A stretch of 64,000 nucleotides of DNA from Promicromonospora iranensis (GCF_028994775.1 NZ_JAJQMN010000001.1:248001-312000); one strand, 5' to 3'. Shown: positions 53,290-62,844, counted from the first letter of the stretch. Notes: generated by a model from the letters alone, not told the origin. Numbers and translations are program-made.

Positions 53290-54204
53290 TCAGGACGGCT
53301 CGGTCGAGTACAGGGAGAACGGGGCCCAGTTCTTCACCGTGAAGGCGCTGCCGTCGCGGCAGACCTCCGCGGCGCCGTGGCCGCCGAGGTGTGCGGGGAT
53401 GACCAGCGCGTTGTTGTCCGCTGCCCAGCCGAGCACCTTGCGCCGCGTCGCGCGGGCGAGCGCCGGGTCCTCGCAGAAGCAGCTGTTGGAGTCCGGCTCG
53501 AGGAGCTGCACGGGGTTGTGCAGCATGTCGCCGACGAAGACGGCGCGGTCGGTCCCCGACGTCAGCGTGAGGATGGACGATCCGGGCGTGTGCCCGGGAG
53601 CCGCGTCGAGCCGCAGGTGCTCGTCGATCTGGTGGCTGTCCTCCCAGAGCAGCACCTGGCCGGCCTGGTGCACCGGAGCGACGCTGTCCTCGAACACGTT
53701 CTGGTTGCCGCGGCCGAGAGCGGGCTGGTGGTTGTTGGCCGGGTTCCAGAAGTCGAAGTCGTCCTTCGGCATCAGGTACGTGGCGTTGGGGAACGTGGGG
53801 AGCCAGCTCCGGCCGTCCAGGTACGTGTTCCAGCCGACGTGGTCGACGTGGAGATGCGTGTTGATCACGACGTCGACGTCCTCGGGCCGGACGCCGGCGC
53901 GAGCGAGGTTGTCCAGGAAGTCCGTCTCCAGGTGGCTCCAGACCGGAGAGTACGGACGCTCCTTGTGGTTCCCGACGCCGGTGTCCACGAGGATCGTCTT
54001 GCCCCCGCTGCGCAGCAGCCAGGTCTGGATCGCCGAGTTCACGATGTTGGTCGTGGAGTCCACGAAGTGCGGTGCCAGCCAGGGAGCACCGTCCCACACC
54101 TCCTTGGAGCTGTCCGGGAAGAACGTCTCGGGAGTCATCTCGACGGGGCCGAAGTACTCCCAGACCCGGGTGATGGTGACGTCCCCGAGGGTGATCTGCG
54201 ACAT
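53290..54204 (-). CDS. MBL-fold metallo-hydrolase
   Basis: 304 residues. Zinc motif THLHVDHVG, further ligands in DAAPGHTPGSS, VFVGDMLH and IPAHLGGH. Resembles lactonase-like and quorum-quenching branches of the metallo-beta-lactamase fold, but specificity cannot be assigned. First gene of a two-gene unit with the carboxylesterase; divergent from the large LuxR regulator, which may sense their substrate. Confidence 0.92.
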   Translation of the reverse strand: MSQITLGDVTITRVWEYFGPVEMTPETFFPDSSKEVWDGAPWLAPHFVDSTTNIVNSAIQTWLLRSGGKTILVDTGVGNHKERPYSPVWSHLETDFLDNLARAGVRPEDVDVVINTHLHVDHVGWNTYLDGRSWLPTFPNATYLMPKDDFDFWNPANNHQPALGRGNQNVFEDSVAPVHQAGQVLLWEDSHQIDEHLRLDAAPGHTPGSSILTLTSGTDRAVFVGDMLHNPVQLLEPDSNSCFCEDPALARATRRKVLGWAADNNALVIPAHLGGHGAAEVCRDGSAFTVKNWAPFSLYSTEPS

Positions 54205-54363
54205 GAGTGTCCTTGTCTCTGCGGAAACCTGCTTCGCGACCCTAGGAAGACGGGCCGCTCCGCCGGTATCCGTCAGTCGACTGCACCTGCCGGCCGGCCG
54301 GGCGCCGGGCTGACTACCGGGCTCGTAGGATGATCAGCGGCCCCCGCGATTTCAGGAGACGCC

Positions 54364-57138
54364 ATGCAGCCGCAGGACGGCCGTCGGTTCCAGATCTGGG
54401 ACTTCGCCCGGCTCACGAGCTCACGGAGCGCGACGTCGGCCAGGGCGGACGGCGTGACCCGGCTCCTTCGCGCGGTCGAGGAGCCCGGCGGCGGGGGCAC
54501 CGTCCAGCTGCTCGTGGGCGACGCCGGGATGGGCAGGACCACCCTGCTGGACGCCCTGGCTCGCCATGCCGGGTCGCGCGGATCCTTGGTGCTGCACGCT
54601 CAGGGGAGCGAGTCCGAGCGGACGCTCGCCTTCTCCACCCTGCACCAGCTGCTCCGTCCCGTGACGGACCTGATCGAAATGCTGCCCGGACGGCAGGCGT
54701 CGGTGCTGCGGACGGCCACGGGTACGGGCGCCGGCGCGGCGAGCCCGGACGTCATGGCCACGGGGAACGCGTTGCTCGACCTGCTGTCCGACCTGGCTGC
54801 CCAGCAGCCGCTCCTCCTTCTGCTGGACGACGCGCACCGGTGCGACCAGTCCTCGCTCGACACGCTCGCCTTCGCGGCACGTCGGCTGGGCGGAGAGGCC
54901 GTCACGCTGCTGCTGGCCGCCGAGACCGGGCACACGGTCAGGGGCGCCGAGCGCGACGTGCCGGTCACGGTCCTCGAACCCCTCGACGACGCCGAGGCGT
55001 CGCGCCTTCTCGAGGGCCTGCCGGTACGGCCTACGGCGCGGCTCAGCGCGGACATCCTCGAGCAGGCGGCCGGCAACCCGCTCGCGCTCACCGAGCTGTC
55101 CAGGGCCGCCGCCCTGGACTCGGCGGGGGGCCAGACCTCGGCGGGTCCGCTCCCGCTCACCGACGAGCTGGCACGGGTGTTCAGCGCGGGCGCGATCGGG
55201 CTGCCGCACGTCACCCGGCAAGCACTGCTGTGCCTGGCGGCGATGGACCCTGTCGACGCGGCGATCGTCCCCGCACCGACACCGCCGGGCACCGCGCACG
55301 ACGCGTGGGAGCCCGCGGATCGCGCAGGCCTGATCCTGCGCACGGACCGGCGCGTGCGGTTCCGTCACCCGCTCGTCCGCTCCGCGATCTATCAGACCGC
55401 CGCTCCGGACGACCGACGCGCAGCCCACCGAGCTCTCGCGGAGCTGCTGCACGACGAGCCGGACCGGCGCGCCTGGCACCTCGCGGCCTCCTGCACGGGA
55501 CAGGACGCGGCGATCTCCGAGCTGCTGGAGCGGACCGCCGAGCGGGCACGCCGGCGCGGGGGGCCTGCGTCCGCCGGAAAAGCACTGCACCGGGCGGCCG
55601 AGCTCACCCCGCATGCCTTGGACAGCGGCCGGCTGTTCGCCGAGGCGGCCAGGAGCGCCGTGCTGACCGGTGACCTCGCCTGGGTGGAGCACCTGGCGCA
55701 GGCGGTACGCACCCGGACCGAGGACGCCTCGCTCATCGCCGCCGCCACCGTCCAGGTGAGCCGGCTGACCGTGCTGACCGCCCGCCACACCACGGCGTTC
55801 GCCCGGCTGATCCAGGCAGCCGCCCGGTTCGCGACGACGCAGCCCGACCGCGCGCTCGACATCCTCGCGGACGCCGCCGTGGCGCAGTTCTACTCGGGAA
55901 GAGACTCCGAGCGGCACGCGATCTACGGCGTGCTGCGGAACATCCCCGAGCACGACGGTCAGGACTGGCTGCGGGCGTGGGTGCGGATCGTCTGTGATCC
56001 GTGGGACGACCGGCGCACGGATCTGCGAGTGCTGAGGGCGCGGCTCGCCGCCGAGAAGGGCACCCGACCGGAGCAGCTGACGTACCTCGGCATCGCCGCG
56101 TGGCTGCTGGACGAGACGCCGGAGGCGGTCGACACGTTCGACCTGGCCCTGGACGCCGGGCAGGCGGAGGCCGCCCTGCCGAACGGCTTGGGCGGCGCCG
56201 CTGCCTGGGCCTACCTGGAGCGGGGGCGATGGGACGAGGCGCGAGCGGTCAGCGGGCGCATCATCATCACCGGGACCGCGGCCGGGCTCCACCATGCCGT
56301 GGCGTGCGCGACGGCGGTGGACGCGATGGTGCTCGCACTTCAGGGCGACGTCCTGGGCGCCCGGGCTCAGGCGGCGCGAGCCGTCGCCCTCGTCGACCCG
56401 CTGGAGAGCCGTTCGGTGTTCGTGTACGTCCGGCGCGCGCTCGCCGCTGCCGCGGCCGCGGAGGGTGACCACGACACCGTCTACCAGCAGCTGCGGATGG
56501 CCTTCACCGCAGAGGGCAGGCCCTTGCACTACCACGCGTCGTACGCGACCCTCGCTGATCTCGCGGCCGCCGCCGTGCGCAGCGAACATCGACGGGAGGC
56601 GTCCGCGATCGTGGAGGCCTCGGCGCGGGACCTGGGCGAGAACGTCTCGCCTCGGCTCCGCGGGCTCCTCCACCGTGCTCGTGGCCTGCTGGCCGACCCC
56701 GAGAGCGCGGAACCGCACTTCCGAGCCGCCCTCGACGACCCGTTCCTCACGTACTGGCCGTTCGAACGGGCGCAGACGCTGCTCGACCTCGCGGAGTGGC
56801 TACGCCGCCGCCGACGGATCGCCGAGGCCAGGGCGCCGCTCGCCGAAGCGCTGGAGACCTTCCGGCGCCTGGGCGCCGTGCCATGGATCGAGCGAGCGCG
56901 AACGGAGTCGCGGGCCGCGGGCGTCGACCTCGGTACGTCGACCAGCGACGCTCTCGCCGACCTCTCGCCGCAGCAGCAGGAGATCATCCGGCTCGCGGCC
57001 CGGGGTCTCACCAACCGCGAGATCGGTGAGCGGCTCTTCATCTCCCCGCGCACCGTGGGCTCTCATCTGTACCGCAGCTTTCCCCGCCTGGGCGTCACGG
57101 CACGATCGCAGCTCCGGGACGTCGTCGAGGGCGCCTGA
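54364..57138 (+). CDS. Large ATP-binding LuxR (LAL) regulator
   Basis: 924 residues, AGGAG six bases before the ATG. N-terminal AAA/STAND NTPase: Walker A GDAGMGRTTLLD, with Arg where the family has Lys (GKT), and Walker B LLLLLDDAHRCD. A long helical, TPR-like middle (about 330-840) and a C-terminal LuxR HTH (LSPQQQEIIRLAARGLTNRE, ISPRTVGSHLYRSFPRLG). LAL proteins switch on catabolic or antibiotic genes after binding ligand and ATP. The Arg substitution may weaken hydrolysis. Divergent from the hydrolase/esterase unit; its stop lies one base from the convergent Gfo gene stop. Confidence 0.93.
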   Translation: MQPQDGRRFQIWDFARLTSSRSATSARADGVTRLLRAVEEPGGGGTVQLLVGDAGMGRTTLLDALARHAGSRGSLVLHAQGSESERTLAFSTLHQLLRPVTDLIEMLPGRQASVLRTATGTGAGAASPDVMATGNALLDLLSDLAAQQPLLLLLDDAHRCDQSSLDTLAFAARRLGGEAVTLLLAAETGHTVRGAERDVPVTVLEPLDDAEASRLLEGLPVRPTARLSADILEQAAGNPLALTELSRAAALDSAGGQTSAGPLPLTDELARVFSAGAIGLPHVTRQALLCLAAMDPVDAAIVPAPTPPGTAHDAWEPADRAGLILRTDRRVRFRHPLVRSAIYQTAAPDDRRAAHRALAELLHDEPDRRAWHLAASCTGQDAAISELLERTAERARRRGGPASAGKALHRAAELTPHALDSGRLFAEAARSAVLTGDLAWVEHLAQAVRTRTEDASLIAAATVQVSRLTVLTARHTTAFARLIQAAARFATTQPDRALDILADAAVAQFYSGRDSERHAIYGVLRNIPEHDGQDWLRAWVRIVCDPWDDRRTDLRVLRARLAAEKGTRPEQLTYLGIAAWLLDETPEAVDTFDLALDAGQAEAALPNGLGGAAAWAYLERGRWDEARAVSGRIIITGTAAGLHHAVACATAVDAMVLALQGDVLGARAQAARAVALVDPLESRSVFVYVRRALAAAAAAEGDHDTVYQQLRMAFTAEGRPLHYHASYATLADLAAAAVRSEHRREASAIVEASARDLGENVSPRLRGLLHRARGLLADPESAEPHFRAALDDPFLTYWPFERAQTLLDLAEWLRRRRRIAEARAPLAEALETFRRLGAVPWIERARTESRAAGVDLGTSTSDALADLSPQQQEIIRLAARGLTNREIGERLFISPRTVGSHLYRSFPRLGVTARSQLRDVVEGA

Positions 57139-57139
57139 C

Positions 57140-58174
57140 TCAGGCAGACAGGCGCACCATCACGCCCTCCGCCCCGGCCCGGGAGATCGCGCACAGCAGC
57201 CGGACCGTCTCCACGGCCTCGTCGATCCCGGCGGGGACCGGTGTGGACGTCTCCAGGGCAGACGTCTCCAGCGCGGAGACGATCTGCGTCCACTGGGCCA
57301 GGTGTCCCGCGTGCCCGATCGCGAGCGGGTCGGCGGCGCCGCTCGCGATCCGGCCCGCTCCCGGCGGGGGTACTCCCGGGACGTCCCACCGTCGCACCTC
57401 GCCCTGGCCGAGCTCGACCGAGCCCCGGGAGCCGAACAGCGAGATCGTCGCCGGGAACCCGGGCGGCGTCGCGGTCGTGGTGGTGACCACGCCCAGCGCA
57501 CCGGACAGGAACCGGAGCGTCGCCACCGTCGTGTCCTCGGCGTCGATGGTGTGCGCGAGCGTCCCGGACTGCGCCGTCACCGACTCGACCGGGCCGCACA
57601 GCCAGCGCAGCAGGTCGACGTTGTGCACGCCCTGGTTCATGAGGGAGCCGCCGCCCTGCGCCGTCGTGGAGCGCCAGCCCGCCGCGCGGTAGTAGTCGTC
57701 GTCGCGGAACCAGTGGACGTTCGTCATCGCGAGCCGCAGCTCGCCCAGCGCCCCGTCGTCGACGGCCTTCTTGAGCGCGACGTGCTCGGCCTCCAGACGC
57801 CGCTGGGAGATCATCGAGACCATCAGCCCACGCTCACGGGCGGCGCGCGCGACCTGCAGCGCGTCGTCGACGTCGAGTGCGAGCGGCTTCTCGACGACGA
57901 CGTGCCGGCCGGCCTCCAGAGCCGCGAGCGCCCATGCCGCGTGCGTGCCGCTCGGGGTGCAGATCGTCACGACGTCGACGTCGGGGTGGGCGATGACGTC
58001 GTCCGCCTCCAGGCGCTGCGCGGGCTGGGCCGCGAGGCCCGGCGGGCTCGCGGGCTCCCGGCCGCTGAACGCGACCAGCCGGGCCCGGCCCGCGAGCTCG
58101 CGGAGCGCCCGGGCGTGCATCATGCCGATGCCGCCCATCCCGACGATGCCCACCCCGACGCCGTTCGTGCTCAC
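57140..58174 (-). CDS. Gfo/Idh/MocA family oxidoreductase
   Basis: 344 residues. NAD(P) fold at the N-terminus (VGIVGMGGIGMMHARAL), the EKP motif (HVVVEKPLALDVDDAL) that carries the catalytic Lys, and the C-terminal alpha/beta domain with GGGSLMNQGVHNVDLLRW, including the usual His. Oxidises or epimerises a sugar or inositol-like compound. Last gene of the NitT/TauT-like ABC operon; the PA14-domain secreted protein with the same operator suggests carbohydrate use. Confidence 0.92.
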   Translation of the reverse strand: MSTNGVGVGIVGMGGIGMMHARALRELAGRARLVAFSGREPASPPGLAAQPAQRLEADDVIAHPDVDVVTICTPSGTHAAWALAALEAGRHVVVEKPLALDVDDALQVARAARERGLMVSMISQRRLEAEHVALKKAVDDGALGELRLAMTNVHWFRDDDYYRAAGWRSTTAQGGGSLMNQGVHNVDLLRWLCGPVESVTAQSGTLAHTIDAEDTTVATLRFLSGALGVVTTTTATPPGFPATISLFGSRGSVELGQGEVRRWDVPGVPPPGAGRIASGAADPLAIGHAGHLAQWTQIVSALETSALETSTPVPAGIDEAVETVRLLCAISRAGAEGVMVRLSA

Positions 58175-58219
58175 GGGTTCATCCTCCTCCGGATCGCTCG
58201 GCTCGGTCGCTCGGCTCGG

Positions 58220-59038
58220 TCACTCGGCCACGTGACTCGCGCCGAGCAGGTCGCGCAGGCGCTCGGCCGCGGCGGTGAACCGGGGGTCGGCGAGCGTCGC
58301 GCCGTACTCGCGACGGTCCGGCAGCCCGGGTTCGAGCGTCTCGATGATCCGGCCGGGACGTGGGCTCATGACGACGATCCGGCTGCCCAGGTACACCGCC
58401 TCGGGCACGGAGTGCGTGACGAGCACGACCGTCGTCCCGGTCTCCCGCCAGATCCGGTTCATCTCGATGTTCATCTGCTCGCGGGTGAGCGCGTCAAGCG
58501 CCCCGAACGGCTCGTCCATGAGGAGCACCCGCGGCTCGTGCAGGAGCGCGCGGCACAGTGCGACCCGCTGCTGCATGCCGCCGGACAGCTCGTGCGGGAG
58601 CGCCTTCTCGAACCCGGTGAGCCCGGTCAGCCCGATGAGGTGGTCCGCACGTTCCTCCGCGCGTCGCCGGTCCATACCGCGCATCTCGGCCTGGAGCAGG
58701 ATGTTCTTGCGCACGCCCCGCCATTCGAGCAGGGCCGAGCGCTGGAAGGCGAACCCGATGTCGCGCTGCGGTGCGGTGACCCGCTCCCCGTAGAGGCGGA
58801 CGTCGCCGTCGGTGATGCGGGTCAGTCCCGCGACGATCTTCAGCAGCGTCGACTTGCCGCAGCCGGAGGGCCCCGCGATGGTGACGAACTCGCCGGGCAG
58901 CACCGTGAGCGACACGTCGTCGAGCGCGACGGTCTCCGAACGCTTCGACGTGAAGCGCTTCGTGAGGTGCGAGACCTCGATGATCGGCTCGGTGCCGACC
59001 GCCCGGGCTGCCGCGGCGGCGTCGGTCGTGGCGGTCAC
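58220..59038 (-). CDS. ABC transporter ATP-binding protein (NitT/TauT/SsuB type)
   Basis: 272 residues, GTG start overlapping the binding-protein stop (GTGA). Walker A GPSGCGKST, Q-loop FAFQRSALLEW, signature LSGGMQQRVALCRALL, Walker B LLMDEPFGALD and switch His VTHSVPEA, all intact. The TREQMN segment after the D-loop is typical of the nitrate/sulfonate/pyrimidine-precursor group. Confidence 0.95.
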   Translation of the reverse strand: MTATTDAAAAARAVGTEPIIEVSHLTKRFTSKRSETVALDDVSLTVLPGEFVTIAGPSGCGKSTLLKIVAGLTRITDGDVRLYGERVTAPQRDIGFAFQRSALLEWRGVRKNILLQAEMRGMDRRRAEERADHLIGLTGLTGFEKALPHELSGGMQQRVALCRALLHEPRVLLMDEPFGALDALTREQMNIEMNRIWRETGTTVVLVTHSVPEAVYLGSRIVVMSPRPGRIIETLEPGLPDRREYGATLADPRFTAAAERLRDLLGASHVAE

Positions 59039-60054
59039 AGGTCCTCCCCGAAGGTCGCGTCCCAGTAGGTGTCCGGCGTCGCGGGGCCCTCGAAGTCCGT
59101 GTTCTCGGAGAGGAAGGTCAGCGTGTCCGTCCACTGCGCCTCGGAGTTGACGCCGGGTGCGGGGGCGGTCTCGAGGTCGAGCAGGCCGATCGTCGCCTCG
59201 AGCTGTGCCGCCAGCACGGCCTCGTCCGGCGCCTGCTCCGCGCCCGCCGCCATCGCGGCGACAGCGCCCTCGGGATCCTCCGACGCCGCGAGGAACGCCT
59301 CCGACGTCGCCCGCACCATCGCCTGGACGAGCTCGGGATCGCTCTCGATCGTCGCCTCGTTCGCCACGAGGCCCGTGCCGAGCAGGTTCATGCCGAAGTC
59401 CGAGAACGGGAGCGCGGACACCTCCTTGCCGGTCTGGTTCTCGATCGTGGGTGCCTGGTCGTGGTGGAAGCCCTGGATCGCGTCGACCTTGCCCTCGATC
59501 AGCGCGGCGATCTTGCCGGCGGCGTCGACGTTGACCACCGTCACGTCCGCGGGGTCCACGCCGTTGAGCTCCAGCCACGCCGGGAACGTGCCGTACATGG
59601 CGTCGCCGGGGGTGCCGCCGACCGTCTTGCCCACGAGGTCCGCGGGCTCGGTGATGCCCTGGTCGTCGAAGAACTCGACCGAGCTGGGGCCGGTCTGCAG
59701 GAAGACGCCGACGCTGCGCACGGGCATGCCCGAGCTGATCCCGTTCGCCAGGGGCGGGGTGTCCGCCCACCCGAAGTCGGTGTTGCGCTGCGCCACCTGC
59801 TGGACGGTGTTGCCGGAGCCGTTGCCCGGCTGGATCGTGAGGTCGATGCCCGCGTCCTCGAAGATCCCCTGCTCCACGCCGTAGTAGAACGGCGCGTGCT
59901 CGCCGTACGGGACCCAGTTGAGGGTCACCGTGACCTCTCTCGGGCCGTCGGCCGAACCGCCCGGGGAGTCCCCGCCGGTCTGCCCGCAGGCCGAGACCAT
60001 CATGACCGCGACGCCGGTCACTGCCAGCGACTTTCCGAACGTGCCACCACGCAT
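59035..60054 (-). CDS. ABC transporter substrate-binding lipoprotein (NMT1/ThiY-like)
   Basis: 339 residues, ATG at 60054. Signal with lipobox MMVSAC. The mature start VTLNWVPYGEHAPFYYGVEQ matches the NMT1/THI5-like fold (ThiY, riboflavin and sulfonate binders), followed by WADTPPLANGISSGMPVRSV and GKTVGGTPGDAMY. Ligand unknown. I see no TPP riboswitch upstream, so thiamine-precursor uptake is not supported; sugar-type regulation by LacI argues for another ligand. Confidence 0.9.
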   Translation of the reverse strand: MRGGTFGKSLAVTGVAVMMVSACGQTGGDSPGGSADGPREVTVTLNWVPYGEHAPFYYGVEQGIFEDAGIDLTIQPGNGSGNTVQQVAQRNTDFGWADTPPLANGISSGMPVRSVGVFLQTGPSSVEFFDDQGITEPADLVGKTVGGTPGDAMYGTFPAWLELNGVDPADVTVVNVDAAGKIAALIEGKVDAIQGFHHDQAPTIENQTGKEVSALPFSDFGMNLLGTGLVANEATIESDPELVQAMVRATSEAFLAASEDPEGAVAAMAAGAEQAPDEAVLAAQLEATIGLLDLETAPAPGVNSEAQWTDTLTFLSENTDFEGPATPDTYWDATFGEDL

Positions 60055-60128
60055 GGGTAGAGCCCTTCTGTTCGTTCCGCCGTCTCGGACGGGGAGGACG
60101 CGGGAGTCGTGCCTGTCTGTCGGGAGGG

Positions 60129-61025
60129 TCACAGCGCCACGAGGGCGAGGTTCCCGCGCCGCGAGGCGTGCCACGGGATGAGGAGGCGTTCGAGCACCTC
60201 GACCAGGACGAAGAGGACCACGCCGATGAGCGACATGAGGATCAGGTCGGCGAACAGCAGCGGCGCGTCGAGGTTGCCGCTGGCGAGCAGCAGCACGTAC
60301 CCGAGACCACGGTCGGCGCCCACGAACTCGCCGACGACGGCGCCCACGACCGCCAGGGTGACCGCGACCTTCAGGCCGGACATGAGCTGCGGGAGGGCCC
60401 CGGGGAAGCGGATCTTGCGGAACGTCTTCCACCGGGAGGCGCCCATGGTCGCGGACATCTCCAGCAGCTCGGGGTCCACGGAGCGCAGCCCCGCGACGGC
60501 GGAGATCACGACCGGGAAGAAGGCGATGAGCACGGCCAGGACGATCTTCGGCGTCATCCCGAACCCGAACCAGACCACGAGGATCGGCGCGATGGCGATC
60601 TTGGGGATGACCTGGGCGAAGAGGATGAGCGGGTAGAGGGACTTCTCGGCCGTCCTGGAGTAGACGAGGAGCACCGCCGTCGCCACGCCGATCACGGCCG
60701 CAAGCACGAACCCGACGATCGTCTCCAGCGTGGTCACCCACGTGTGCTCGAGCAGCATCGCCCAGTCGGCGACCATCGTCTCCGCCACCGCGCCCGGCGA
60801 GGGCACCAGATAGGCGGGCACGAGCTCTCGCCAGGCCACGAACCACCACGCCAGGAACAGCGCGAGCAGCACCGCGACCGGTCGCCAGGACTCCGACAGC
60901 AGCATCAGGGCACGGCTGCCGAGCGAGGGCTCGCCGGCCTTCCCCGGCGAGACCGGCCGGGCCCGGCGCGACGGCGGCGTAGCGGCGCGTGCTTCCTGGG
61001 TGGTCACCACGGCGTGATCCTCCAT
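60129..61025 (-). CDS. ABC transporter permease (NitT/TauT type)
   Basis: 298 residues from the ATG at 61025. Polar N-terminal 50 residues, then six spans beginning WRPVAVLLALFLAWWFVAW; EAA-like loop EMSATMGASRWKTFRKIRFP. First gene of the operon permease, binding protein, ATPase, Gfo dehydrogenase. Its promoter region at 61172-61219 carries the LacI operator. Confidence 0.93.
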   Translation of the reverse strand: MEDHAVVTTQEARAATPPSRRARPVSPGKAGEPSLGSRALMLLSESWRPVAVLLALFLAWWFVAWRELVPAYLVPSPGAVAETMVADWAMLLEHTWVTTLETIVGFVLAAVIGVATAVLLVYSRTAEKSLYPLILFAQVIPKIAIAPILVVWFGFGMTPKIVLAVLIAFFPVVISAVAGLRSVDPELLEMSATMGASRWKTFRKIRFPGALPQLMSGLKVAVTLAVVGAVVGEFVGADRGLGYVLLLASGNLDAPLLFADLILMSLIGVVLFVLVEVLERLLIPWHASRRGNLALVAL

Positions 61026-61171
61026 AGTTCGCTCATTCCGTTTCGTCCCACGGGTCGACGTCGACTCGTGGGGCAGCGGGTCAGGGCGCACCGGACGTCG
61101 TCATCCGGGAAGCGCCGGTCGGTAGAGCAGGTCAGCAGCTCCGGCCGGTGGAGCTGCGCGTCACCAGGGAG

Positions 61172-61219
61172 ACTATGAGCCGTGCCAGGGCCGGACAACG
61201 AGTTGCCACTTGTTGCCCC
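61172..61219 (-). promoter_or_regulatory. LacI-controlled promoter of the ABC/Gfo operon
   Basis: 61193-61219 (GGACAACGAG...TTGTTGCCCC) is the exact reverse complement of 62845-62871. On the minus strand TTGTCC at its edge acts as -35 and CATAGT (61172-61177) as -10, spacing 15. The operator contains two overlapping (G)GCAAC..GTTG(CC) palindromes. Confidence 0.75.
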
Positions 61220-61265
61220 GCCGTCGCGGGCGTCCCGTGGCGTGCGGTTGCCATCGCCGCTCCGG

Positions 61266-61601
61266 TCAGCCGTCGTGCGGTTCCGTGGCCGCGTCGAGGT
61301 CGACGGCGACCGAACGGAAGCCCGCCGAACGCACGGCGCGAAGGACCTCCCCGCGCAAGGGCTCGGCCGCCAGGGCCGTGAGGTCGCGGTGCGGTGCCTC
61401 GAGCCGGGCCAGGTCACCGTGGTGCCGCACGCGGATCTCCTCGAGCCCGAGGCGTCTGAGCTCGCTCTCCGCTGCCTCGATCTGGACCGCCTCGTCCGCC
61501 ACGGGGCCCAGCACGTCGACGGGCTCGGCCGGCTGGTCGGAGGGCTCGTGGTCGTCCCCGGGTGGCGAGCTCGTCCCTGGGCCCGCGGCGCGCATGGTCA
61601 T
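61266..61601 (-). pseudogene. C-terminal fragment of LarE-type sulfur transferase
   Basis: 111 codons from an ATG at 61601. Residues from about 40 on (ADEAVQIEAAESELRRLG, EEIRVRHHGDLARLEAP, VLRAVRSAGFRSVAVDLD) match the end of LarE, the enzyme that donates sulfur for the nickel-pincer cofactor. The N-terminal ATP-pyrophosphatase domain with its PP-loop and catalytic Cys is absent, and the sequence before it is low-complexity. A decayed remnant or a stand-alone domain; I favour a remnant. Confidence 0.6.
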
Positions 61602-61638
61602 GCTGTCATTCGAGGGGCGTCGCACCAGGGCAGTCAAG

Positions 61639-61667
61639 GTGTTGCCACCTCTTGCCGGGCAGGCAAG
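61639..61667. promoter_or_regulatory. Operator-like site before the LacI gene
   Basis: GTGTTGCCACCTCTTGCC differs from the core of the 27-bp operator (GAGTTGCCACTTGTTGCC) at three positions, and its end also makes CTTGCC-GGGCA-GGCAAG. Located about 75 bases before the LacI start, consistent with autoregulation. Confidence 0.6.
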
Positions 61668-61738
61668 GACCTGCCATGCCCGGGCGAATCGTGGCACATC
61701 GTTGCCGCCGGCCGGTGTTCGACGTACGCTCCCCGCGC

Positions 61739-62755
61739 ATGGGCGAAACTGGCGAAACCGGAAACTCTCGCACCAGACCGACCATCTATGACGTCGCCAA
61801 GGCCGCCGGCGTCGCGCCCTCGACGGTCTCGAGGGCGTTCTCCAGGCCGGGACGGGTCAATGCCGACACGGCGGAACGCATCCGTCGCGTCGCCCACGAG
61901 CTCGGCTACCGGATGAACCCCATCGCCCGCGGCCTGCCGGACGGCAGGACCGCGCTGCTGGCGATCATCGTGGCCGACCTGACCAACCCGTTCTTCTTCG
62001 AGATCATCCGCAGCGCCGAGAAGACCGCCATCGACGCCGGGTACACGCTCCTCGTGGTGGACGCGCACGAGTCGGGCGAGGCGGAGCGCCAGGCCCTGGA
62101 GCGGACGCTGCCACTGGTGGAGGGGATCGTCCTCGCCACCTCCCGGCTCTCGGACTCGGCGATCCGGGCCGTGGCCAAGCAGCGTCCGACGGTCGTGATG
62201 AACCGTGTCGTCACGGACGTCGCGAGCGTCATCACCGACAACGCCCAGGGGATGCGGAGCGCCGTCGAACACCTGGCGGGCCTCGGGCACACCCGGATCA
62301 CGTACCTGGCCGGCCCCGAGGCGTCCTGGGCCGACGGCATGCGCTGGCGCGCCTTCCGCAGGACGACCCAGGAGCTCGGCCTGCGGGCACGCCGCCTCGG
62401 TCCGTTCGCACCGACGCTCGCCGGCGGGCTCTCGGCCGCCCAGGCCCTCACCACGCACGCCGCGACCGCGACCGTCGCCTACAACGACCTCCTCGCGATC
62501 GGCGCGATGCGCGGGCTCACCCGGCTGGGGGTCGAGATACCCCGTGAGCTGAGCGTCGTCGGCTTCGACAACATCTTCGGCTCCGACTTCTGCACCCCGC
62601 CGCTGACGACGGTCGCCGCTCCCCTGCGCCACTTCGGGACGTTCGCCGTGCAGCGCCTCCTGAACCAGCTGCGCAACCCGTCGCCCGGCCTGTCGGTACC
62701 CGCCCTGCTCCCGGCGAAGCTCGTCGAACGGGGCTCGACCGCGCGCCACGGCTGA
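61739..62755 (+). CDS. LacI family regulator of the ABC/Gfo and PA14 genes
   Basis: 338 residues. HTH and hinge at the N-terminus (TIYDVAKAAGVAPSTVSRAF, ELGYRMNPIARGL) and an effector domain (LLAIIVADLTNPFFFEII). TACGCT eight bases before the ATG and no Shine-Dalgarno sequence suggest a leaderless mRNA. The 27-bp operators on either side of the gene, plus a variant before it, make it the obvious controller of both flanking units. Confidence 0.93.
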   Translation: MGETGETGNSRTRPTIYDVAKAAGVAPSTVSRAFSRPGRVNADTAERIRRVAHELGYRMNPIARGLPDGRTALLAIIVADLTNPFFFEIIRSAEKTAIDAGYTLLVVDAHESGEAERQALERTLPLVEGIVLATSRLSDSAIRAVAKQRPTVVMNRVVTDVASVITDNAQGMRSAVEHLAGLGHTRITYLAGPEASWADGMRWRAFRRTTQELGLRARRLGPFAPTLAGGLSAAQALTTHAATATVAYNDLLAIGAMRGLTRLGVEIPRELSVVGFDNIFGSDFCTPPLTTVAAPLRHFGTFAVQRLLNQLRNPSPGLSVPALLPAKLVERGSTARHG

Positions 62756-62844
62756 GGTTCTCGGACGACAGGTGTGACGCCCGCGGCCCCAGGGCTGACG
62801 TCTCGCGGCGGACGGAGCGCACGCACGCCGTCCGCCGCCGTGCA

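Noticed and set aside
54421-56718. A 765-codon open frame opposite the LAL regulator (and similar ones at 14719-16812 and 17014-18672)
   Set aside because: Antisense frames with no recognisable domain, fully inside well-supported genes; expected where third positions are nearly all G/C.
59935-60128. Thiamine-related operon because the binding protein is NMT1/ThiY-like
   Set aside because: No TPP riboswitch or thi genes; a LacI-type operator and a Gfo dehydrogenase point elsewhere.
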